A stretch of 5,458 nucleotides of DNA. Source: Candidatus Eiseniibacteriota bacterium (GTDB lineage: Bacteria > Eisenbacteria > RBG-16-71-46 > SZUA-252). Every line of letters starts with the position of its first letter. Position 1 is the first letter of the stretch. Below the pieces are notes generated by a model. It worked only from the letters and a program-made list of their open reading frames with translations. It ran no database searches and was not told where the DNA came from. The stretch lies in contig JAEHDN010000161.1 in assembly GCA_016880395.1 (NCBI GenBank), positions 1 through 5,458 of the forward strand. Direction: 5' to 3'. A program made the position numbers and the translations under genes. Positions 1 through 4,707 of the stretch are shown here, piece after piece.

Positions 1-180
1 ACGGGCGAGATCCGCGACGTGACCGGCGCGATCGTGCGACGCTTCGAGTGCGATCCCGCGCACGACGTCGCGTGGGACCTCCTCCTCGCCGACGGCTCGC
101 GCGCCCGCTCGGGCGTCTTCATCGTCGTGCTCCGGGATGGAGCCGAGCACCGGATGCTCCGCGTGGCGGTGGTGCGATGA
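1..180 (+). CDS. C-terminal end of a probable exported protein with a FlgD-like Ig/sorting tail (5' truncated)
   Basis: Frame 1 is open from the window edge to a TGA at 178-180 and gives the last 59 residues of a larger protein. The visible part reads as one small beta-sandwich tail: a G-I-R-x-V-x-G segment, then AWDL at residues 24-27, A-D-G at 30-32, SGVFIVVLRDG at 37-47, and a final RMLRVAVVR strand. This order (W-D, turn with D-G, S-G-V-F/Y, closing R-x-x-V-V-R) matches the FlgD Ig-like and type IX-like C-terminal sorting domains that end many secreted proteins in FCB-group bacteria. The function of the missing N-terminal part cannot be known from here. The stop overlaps the start of the next gene (ATGA), so the two are probably in one operon. 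The domain call rests on pattern alone and could be another Ig-like fold. Confidence 0.6.
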   Translation, partial: TGEIRDVTGAIVRRFECDPAHDVAWDLLLADGSRARSGVFIVVLRDGAEHRMLRVAVVR

Positions 181-1151
181 ACGCGGCCGCCCTCGACGCC
201 GAGGTGCTCGCGCCCGATCCCGCCGCGTGGGACGATCTCGTCGCGGCGGCGCCGGGCGCGAGCGCGTTCCACACGGCGGCCTGGGCTCGCGTCTGGACCG
301 GGCTCTGGGGAAGTGCGCGGTGGGAAGCGGCCGTCATCCTCGAGGACGGACGCTACGCCGGCGCGCTCGGCTGGGTCGCGCGCCGACGCGGCTGGTTCGA
401 ATCGCTCGACGCGATGCCGTATGCGACCTACGGCGGTCCCATCGTGCGCGAGGGGCATCGCGATCCGGCGGGCGTCCGCCGCACGCTCCTCGAGGCGTTC
501 CTCGCGCGCGCGGCCAGGCGGCGGGTGCTCCGCGCCCAGCTCACGTGGTACGAGGGCAGGCCCGAGGAATTCCCCGAGGGTGCGCCTCCCGAGGAGGGGG
601 CCACGCACGTCCTGGCGCTCGAGTCCGATTACGAGCGCGTCGCCGACCGATTCTCTCCCGCGACGCGGCGCCTCGTGCGCCAGGCGGACGAGAGCGGCCT
701 CGCGATCCGCGCGGCCGAGTCGCCGGAGGATCTCACCGCGTTCCTCGACATCGCCGAGGAGACGGTGCTCCGCCGGGGAGGAAAGCCGAAGCCGCGCGCC
801 CTCTACGAGCGCATCTTCCGGGAGCTGGTTCCGGCGGGGATCGCGCGCTATCACCTCGTCGAGCACGAGGGCGCTGCCGTGGCGGGGAGTCTCCACCTCT
901 TCCACCAGGGCGTGGCCGTGAGCTGGCTCCCGGTCTCGCGCGAGTCGTCGTGGCCGCTTCGCCCGAATAACTTCCTCGTCGCGAGCCTGCTCGAGACGCT
1001 GTGTCAGGCGGGCTACGCGGAGTACAACTTCGGCGCCTCCCCTCCTGACGCCACGGGCCTGATCCGGTTCAAGGAAGGCTGGGGGGCGAGGCCGCGCCCC
1101 GTGTGGATGGTCCTGAGGCGGAGCGCGCTCCACCGACGGCTCCGCCCCTAG
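177..1151 (+). CDS. FemAB/GNAT-like acyltransferase (Acetyltransf_6 type), 324 aa
   Basis: The protein looks like a member of the GNAT-fold group that includes FemAB peptidyltransferases and the CelD/BcsL-type acetyltransferases of polysaccharide clusters. Members transfer an aminoacyl or acyl group to cell-envelope or exopolysaccharide precursors in the cytoplasm. Visible hallmarks are the N-terminal FHTAAWARVW (31-40), a first GNAT-like half with PYATYGGPIV (81-90), a basic linker FSPATRRLVRQA (159-170), and the C-terminal YNFGASPPDATGLIRFKEGWGA (283-304), the signature D/N-F-G...G-L-x-x-F-K-E-G-W/F-G of the family. The length is normal and no signal peptide or membrane segment is seen. The frame is open further upstream to 48, but the ATG at 177 is chosen because the upstream extension is an Arg/Pro-rich shadow of the preceding gene, and 177 gives an ATGA overlap with its stop. 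The following glycosyltransferase starts after 3 nt in the same frame. The acyl donor and acceptor cannot be told from sequence. Confidence 0.82.
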   Translation: MNAAALDAEVLAPDPAAWDDLVAAAPGASAFHTAAWARVWTGLWGSARWEAAVILEDGRYAGALGWVARRRGWFESLDAMPYATYGGPIVREGHRDPAGVRRTLLEAFLARAARRRVLRAQLTWYEGRPEEFPEGAPPEEGATHVLALESDYERVADRFSPATRRLVRQADESGLAIRAAESPEDLTAFLDIAEETVLRRGGKPKPRALYERIFRELVPAGIARYHLVEHEGAAVAGSLHLFHQGVAVSWLPVSRESSWPLRPNNFLVASLLETLCQAGYAEYNFGASPPDATGLIRFKEGWGARPRPVWMVLRRSALHRRLRP

Positions 1152-1154
1152 CGC

Positions 1155-2264
1155 GTGCGCATCCTGGTCCTGGCGCACGCGCCGTCCGTCCACACGGCCC
1201 TCTGGGCGCGGGCGCTGAGCGCGCGGGGTCACCAGATCCGCCTGCTTTCCGCGGAGCCGGGCCCACCCCCCGGTCCGTTTCCCGTGCGCGTCGTGGGATG
1301 GCCGCTTCCGATCCGGGCGCTCCGGTACGCAAGCGCGCGGGGAGCGGTGCGGGACGAGATGCGGCTCTACCGGCCCGACGTCACCGTCGCCCATTTCCTC
1401 CCCAACTACGGATTCCTCGCCGCTCTCGCCGGCGCGCGCCCCTGGATGCTCGGCTGCTGGGGCTCGGATCTCCTCGTGAACGCGCGCCGCACGCCGCTCC
1501 ACCGCGCGCGCGCGCGGTGGACGCTCCGGAGTGCGGATCTCATCCACGTGGACGCGGAGGTGCTCGCGCGCGCGGCCATGGCGCTCGGCGCGCCGTCGGA
1601 CCGGATCTGGACGCGCGCGTGGGGCACCGACGTCGCCGCCCTCGCGCCCGCGGATCCCTGGACGGCGCGTCGCGCGCGGAGCGAGGCGCTCCGGATCCTC
1701 TGGACGCGGCAGCTCGAGGATCTCTACGAGCCCGAGACCTTCGTGCGCGCGCTCGGCTCGCTCGCGCGGCGCGGGATCGCGTTCGAAGCGACGCTCGCGG
1801 GATCGGGGCCGCTCCGCTCGGGGCTCGATCGGCTCGCGCGGCGCGAGGGGATCGCGGATCGTCTGAGCTGGACGGGCTGGGTCGACCGCTCGCGTCTCGT
1901 CGCCCTGTATCGAAGCCATCACGCCTACGTCTCCCTCTCCCGCTCCGATTCCACCTCGCAGTCCCTGCTCGAGGCGATGGCGGCCGGGCTCGTCCCGGTC
2001 GTCACCGATATCGACGGGAATCTCGAGTGGGTGCGGCACCGGCGGGAGGGGCTCCTCGTGCCGGTGGGCGACGAGGAGGCGGTCGCGGGCGCGCTGGCGG
2101 AGGTGGCCCGCGATCCGGAGGTGGCCGGGCGTATGGCCGCGAGCGCGCATGCGGCCGCGCGGGAACGCGCGAGTCTCGCCGATACCGTGGACGGGATCGA
2201 GCGCCGGCTCGAGGCGCTCGCGGGGCGCGGCGCGTCCCGGCCCCGCCTCGAGCCCGTGCCGTGA
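1155..2264 (+). CDS. GT4-type glycosyltransferase, 369 aa, GTG start
   Basis: This is a two-domain GT-B glycosyltransferase that should move a sugar from an activated nucleotide donor to a growing glycan at the cytoplasmic side of the membrane. The N-terminal acceptor domain begins RILVLAHAPSVHTALWARALSARGH (2-26) and includes PDVTVAHFLPNYGFLAAL (74-91) and the GCWGSDLL segment (100-107). The C-terminal donor domain starts near 180 (RILWTRQLEDLYEPETFVRAL), has AGSGPL (215-220), and carries the GT4 donor-binding region DSTSQSLLEAMAAGLVPVVTDIDGNLEW (265-292). The usual E-x7-E motif is present as D265-x7-E273. The GTG at 1155 is the first possible start after the in-frame stop of the upstream gene at 1149-1151. 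No clear Shine-Dalgarno is visible, so re-initiation from the upstream gene is likely. Its end overlaps the next GTG start (GTGA, 2261-2264). Donor and acceptor are unknown. Confidence 0.87.
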   Translation: MRILVLAHAPSVHTALWARALSARGHQIRLLSAEPGPPPGPFPVRVVGWPLPIRALRYASARGAVRDEMRLYRPDVTVAHFLPNYGFLAALAGARPWMLGCWGSDLLVNARRTPLHRARARWTLRSADLIHVDAEVLARAAMALGAPSDRIWTRAWGTDVAALAPADPWTARRARSEALRILWTRQLEDLYEPETFVRALGSLARRGIAFEATLAGSGPLRSGLDRLARREGIADRLSWTGWVDRSRLVALYRSHHAYVSLSRSDSTSQSLLEAMAAGLVPVVTDIDGNLEWVRHRREGLLVPVGDEEAVAGALAEVARDPEVAGRMAASAHAAARERASLADTVDGIERRLEALAGRGASRPRLEPVP

Positions 2265-3598
2265 AGCGGCTCCTCGCGATCGCCTACTTCTTCCCGCCGA
2301 TCGGCGGCGGGGGATGCCAGCGCACGCTGAAGCTCGTGCGCTACCTCGAGCCCGAGGGCTGGGCCTCGACGGTGGTCACCGCGCGCGAGTCCGACTACTG
2401 GATCCTCGACCCGACGCTGCTCGATGAAGTGCCGCGCACGGCGGAAGTCCTCCGCGTCGGGGGGATGACGTCGCTCCGGGTCGTGCGGCTCCTCGCTCTG
2501 GCGCGCGGAATCGAGGAGCGGCAGGGGTCGCGCGACGCGCGCGCGTTCCGGCGGCTTCGGCGCGCGCAGTCCTGGCTCCTGATCCCCGACGGCTATCGGG
2601 CGTGGGCACGGGCGGCGGAGCGCGCCGCCGTGCGGCGGATCGCCGCGGGCGGGATCGATGCACTCTGGACCACATCGTCACCCGAGAGCGCGCATCTCGC
2701 CGGGCTCGCTGTGAAGCGGCGGTTCGGTCTTCCCTGGGTGGCCGACTTCCGCGATCCCTGGGTGGGGCGGGTCACGTACGAGCCGCCCACGGGCTGGCAC
2801 GACGCGCGCCACAAGGAGCTCGAGCGGGCGGTGGTGGCCGCCGCGGACCGGGTGACCCTCGTCAGCGAGGCCATGACCGCCCTCTATCGAAAGCGCTACC
2901 GCGACCTCCCGGGCCAGAAATTCCTCACCCTGCCGAACGGCGTCGACGCCGACGACTGGACGCGGGCGGCGAGGCTGCCTGGGTCCGGGCCAGGGGACGG
3001 CACCCCTGCCGGCGACCGGCGGTGCGTCCTCCTCCACGCGGGACAGCTCGCGCATCGGCCGACCGTGCGCACGCTCCTCGACGCGGTCCACCGCGTGATC
3101 CAGGACGATCCCTCCGCGCGCGATCAGCTCCGCCTTCGCTTTCTCGGCGGCAACGAGGAGCTCCGTCCGGCGGAGTGGGAGGAGCGCGGCCTCGCCGGCG
3201 TCGTCGAGGTCGAGCCGTCGCGTCCGCACCTCGAGGCGCTCGCGGCCATGCGCCGCGCGCACGCCCTCGTTCTCCTCGGCCATGGCGGGGACGCCGATTC
3301 GCTCCTCTACACGGGGAAGATCTACGAGTACCTCACCAGCGGCCGTCCCGTGCTGGCGATCCTCGATTCCGGCCCCGCAGCGGAGCTGATCCGCCAGGCC
3401 GGCGCCGGGACGGTGTGCGGCTCCGCGGACGTGGCCTGCGCGGTGAAAGCGGTTGCGGCTCTCCTCCGGAGCTGGCGCGAGGGGCCCGATGTGGCGGTCC
3501 AGCCCCCGCCCGCGCTGGCGGCCGCGTGGGAGCGGAAAGCCCTCGCGGGTCAGGCCGCTCGCATCCTCCAGACCCTCGCCGAGCCCTCCGCAGGTTAG
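2261..3598 (+). CDS. GT4-like glycosyltransferase, 445 aa, GTG start
   Basis: This is a second GT-B fold glycosyltransferase, different in sequence from its upstream neighbour. The N-terminus LLAIAYFFPPIGGGGCQRTLKLVRYL (4-29) has the F-P-P-x-G-G-x-x-x-x-R loop of GT4 enzymes. Next come SWLLIPDGYRAW (104-115), TTSSPESAHLAG (137-148), VADFRDPWVG (160-169), VSEAM (201-205) and LPNGVDADDW (224-233). The donor domain contains LLHAGQLAHRP (257-267), RFLGGNEE (293-300) and TGKIYEYLTSGRPVLAI (351-367), where K353 and E356 occupy the nucleotide-sugar contact positions typical of the family. The start GTG at 2261 is set by the GTGA overlap with the preceding stop and by the family N-terminus. A longer reading frame to 1103 exists but is an Arg/Ala/Pro-rich shadow of the upstream gene. 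It is the last gene of its operon; a 200-bp gap follows. The sugar and acceptor are unknown; a step in surface polysaccharide or lipid-linked glycan synthesis is likely. Confidence 0.86.
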   Translation: MKRLLAIAYFFPPIGGGGCQRTLKLVRYLEPEGWASTVVTARESDYWILDPTLLDEVPRTAEVLRVGGMTSLRVVRLLALARGIEERQGSRDARAFRRLRRAQSWLLIPDGYRAWARAAERAAVRRIAAGGIDALWTTSSPESAHLAGLAVKRRFGLPWVADFRDPWVGRVTYEPPTGWHDARHKELERAVVAAADRVTLVSEAMTALYRKRYRDLPGQKFLTLPNGVDADDWTRAARLPGSGPGDGTPAGDRRCVLLHAGQLAHRPTVRTLLDAVHRVIQDDPSARDQLRLRFLGGNEELRPAEWEERGLAGVVEVEPSRPHLEALAAMRRAHALVLLGHGGDADSLLYTGKIYEYLTSGRPVLAILDSGPAAELIRQAGAGTVCGSADVACAVKAVAALLRSWREGPDVAVQPPPALAAAWERKALAGQAARILQTLAEPSAG

Positions 3599-3655
3599 TT
3601 TTCACCCACCACTTACCAGCCCTCCCCACCTCGGCCAACCGGCTGGGCCCCAACC

Positions 3656-3682
3656 AAATGAAATTTTAAAAAAGTAAGTATT
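3656..3682 (+). promoter_or_regulatory. AT-rich patch, possible UP element of the mraZ promoter
   Basis: About 27 bases of mostly A and T, including AAATTTTAAAAAAG, stand out sharply in otherwise GC-rich DNA. They end about 6 bases before the TTGACA box, the place where the RNA polymerase alpha subunit binds UP elements (roughly -40 to -60). A role in raising promoter strength is inferred from composition and position only. The patch could instead just ease DNA melting or bending, or belong to the end of the upstream operon. Confidence 0.45.
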
Positions 3683-3687
3683 CCTCC

Positions 3688-3716
3688 TTGACACCCCCGT
3701 TCGTGCCTCTTAGGAT
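3688..3716 (+). promoter_or_regulatory. sigma70-type promoter of the mraZ/dcw operon
   Basis: A perfect -35 box TTGACA lies at 3688-3693 and a -10 box TAGGAT at 3711-3716, which matches TATAAT at four of six bases including the key first A and last T. The spacer is exactly 17 bp. Transcription should start near 3723-3724, leaving a leader of about 75 nt before the mraZ ATG. No extended -10 TG is present. The position just before mraZ, with operator repeats immediately downstream, supports this as the main promoter of the division cluster. Confidence 0.82.
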
Positions 3717-3723
3717 GCGGCCC

Positions 3724-3749
3724 GTGGTGAATTGTGGGGGGAAGTGGGG
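3724..3749 (+). promoter_or_regulatory. MraZ operator: three GTGGKG direct repeats with 10-bp period
   Basis: GTGGTG at 3724-3729, GTGGGG at 3734-3739 and GTGGGG at 3744-3749 are spaced exactly 10 bp start to start, with 4-bp A/T/G spacers. Known MraZ sites, for example in E. coli, are direct TGGGN-type repeats with one helical turn of spacing in front of mraZ. The same layout in front of this mraZ makes autoregulation by MraZ very likely. The array covers the predicted start of transcription and the first 25 or so transcribed bases, a position suited to repression. No fourth copy is seen on either side. Confidence 0.82.
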
Positions 3750-3774
3750 AAGCCCATCCCCGGCCTACCGGTAG
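3746..3774 (+). other. mraZ leader: small hairpin and 10-bp palindrome
   Basis: GGGGA at 3746-3750 can pair with TCCCC at 3757-3761 around a 6-nt loop, and this stem takes in most of the third MraZ box. Slightly downstream, CTACCGGTAG at 3765-3774 is a perfect 10-bp palindrome. Both lie in the predicted untranslated leader. They could affect leader folding or bind a dimeric regulator, but short inverted repeats are common in GC-rich DNA, and no T-run follows, so they are not a terminator. Confidence 0.3.
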
Positions 3775-3785
3775 TCCAAGTGAGT

Positions 3786-3797
3786 GAGAGCGAGGGG
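3786..3797 (+). promoter_or_regulatory. Purine-rich ribosome binding region of mraZ
   Basis: Between a possible GTG start at 3784 and the ATG at 3799 the sequence is almost all purine: GAGAG at 3786-3790 sits 8 nt before the ATG and GAGGGG at 3792-3797 sits 1 nt before it. The first has suitable spacing but a weak match to the anti-Shine-Dalgarno, while the second matches better but is too close. The ATG at 3799 remains the better start because MraZ proteins begin with an M-(x)-F-R-G-S-Y-like sequence. Confidence 0.45.
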
Positions 3798-3798
3798 A

Positions 3799-4239
3799 AT
3801 GGCAACGTTCCGGGGGAGCTACCAGCACTCCGTGGACCACAAGGGCCGCGTAAGTGTACCCGCCCGCTTCCGGCGCGCCCTCTCCGGCGATGCCGAGGGC
3901 TCCTTCGTCATGCTCCGCGGTCTCGACGCGTGCGTCTGGCTCTTTCCCGCCGACGAGTTCAAGCGCATGGAAGACAGGCTCCGCGCGCGCTCCTTCGGCG
4001 AGGAGAGCGCCCGCCGCTTCCTCCGCACGCTCCTCCTCGACTCGCGCGACGAGACGCTCGACGCGCAGGGGCGCGTCGCGCTCCCGCCGCGGCTCATCGA
4101 GCACGCGCGGATCGAGAAGGACGTGCTCATCAACGGCGTGCTCGACCACATCGAGATCTGGAATCCCAAGGTCTTCGAGCAGTACATGGCGTCCTCGAAC
4201 CGCACGTACGAGGACATCGCCGGGGAGCTGCTCCTGTGA
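3799..4239 (+). CDS. mraZ: Transcriptional regulator MraZ, 146 aa
   Basis: MraZ is the conserved DNA-binding regulator encoded first in the dcw cluster. It forms a ring-shaped oligomer and binds repeated sites in its own promoter, controlling cell-division and wall genes. The protein shows the two SpoVT-AbrB-like halves expected: FRGSYQHSVDHKGRVSVPARFRRAL (4-28), with motif D13-x-K-G-R-V, and DETLDAQGRVALPPRLIEHA (84-103), with D88-x-Q-G-R-V. Between them lies the helical ADEFKRMEDRL region (51-61). The length is typical for the family. Start: ATG 3799 fits the family N-terminus; an in-frame GTG at 3784 would add five residues (MRARG). Its stop overlaps the next ATG by one base (TGATG, 4237-4241), so the STAS gene is translationally coupled to it. 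The GTGGKG repeats at 3724-3749 are its probable binding site. Confidence 0.97.
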   Translation: MATFRGSYQHSVDHKGRVSVPARFRRALSGDAEGSFVMLRGLDACVWLFPADEFKRMEDRLRARSFGEESARRFLRTLLLDSRDETLDAQGRVALPPRLIEHARIEKDVLINGVLDHIEIWNPKVFEQYMASSNRTYEDIAGELLL

Positions 4240-4700
4240 TGCCCTCCGCCACCGCGCGCCCCGCGCTCCGGCTCGACCGACCCACGTACCAGTGGGAGAC
4301 GGCCCGGTCGGGCAGCCCGACGACGCTCCGCCTCTTCGGGGTGCTCGGCGCGCGCGACCTCGACCGCGTGGCCGATGTGCTGCGCGAGCGCTGCCGCTCG
4401 CCGCGCGATCTCGCTTGCCTGGATTTCGAGGAGGTGGAGCATCTCGACTATCGCGCGGTCGGCGCGTTCGTCGCGCGGATCGAGCGCCAGCGGGAGCGCG
4501 GCGCGTCGATCTGGATGGTGGGGCTCCATCCGTATCTCCGCGCCCTGTTCCAGGTCTCCGGTCAGGGGCCCGCTCTGTCCCGGCTCGAATGGGGATCGGG
4601 TGCGGTGGATCCAGGCTTCGGAGGCCGGGTCGGACGCGGCGCGCTCGCCGGTGGTGAAGGGCCCTCCCGCGCCGAGCCGTGGGACGGAATGGTGGCCTAG
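4239..4700 (+). CDS. Small STAS-domain protein between mraZ and rsmH, 153 aa
   Basis: The central part reads as a STAS fold, as in anti-sigma factor antagonists: TTLRLFGVLGARDLDRVADVLRERC (28-52), a first strand and helix; LACLDFEEVEHLDYRAVGAFVARIERQRERGASIWMVGL (58-96), the core strand, signature loop, helix and next strand; then HPYLRALFQVSG (97-108). In partner-switching STAS proteins the loop after the core strand is D-S-S/T-G-L and holds the phosphorylated Ser/Thr; here it is D70-Y71-R72-A73-V74 with no Ser/Thr, so classic phospho-switching looks unlikely. Residues 118-153 form a Gly-rich, probably disordered tail. The ATG at 4239 overlaps the mraZ stop; GGAG at 4224-4227 may be its ribosome site. 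A longer reading frame from 3732 is an out-of-frame shadow of mraZ. The 7-nt gap to rsmH places it firmly in the dcw operon. The partner and role are unknown; a scaffold-like or MlaB-like role is possible. Confidence 0.8.
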   Translation: MPSATARPALRLDRPTYQWETARSGSPTTLRLFGVLGARDLDRVADVLRERCRSPRDLACLDFEEVEHLDYRAVGAFVARIERQRERGASIWMVGLHPYLRALFQVSGQGPALSRLEWGSGAVDPGFGGRVGRGALAGGEGPSRAEPWDGMVA

Positions 4701-4707
4701 AGAGACG

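Noticed and set aside
1103..2260. 5' extension of the second glycosyltransferase frame through the first glycosyltransferase gene
   Set aside because: The extension is Arg/Ala/Pro-rich with no family pattern and overlaps a clear GT4 gene in another frame; the real start is the GTG at 2261.
3616..3646. Inverted repeat CCAGCC/GGCTGG after the second glycosyltransferase as an intrinsic terminator
   Set aside because: The stem is only 6 bp with a 19-nt loop and no T-run follows directly, so a terminator for the upstream operon cannot be supported.
2602..3669. Long plus-strand frame overlapping the second glycosyltransferase
   Set aside because: It is Arg/Pro/Gly-rich in composition without any domain pattern and is explained as a shadow of the glycosyltransferase frame.
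3736..3749. G-quadruplex in the G-rich mraZ promoter stretch
   Set aside because: Only two runs of three or more G are close together; the pattern is better explained by the MraZ repeats.
3732..4238. Upstream extension of the STAS frame across mraZ
   Set aside because: It is an out-of-frame shadow of mraZ; the STAS pattern begins only after the ATG at 4239.
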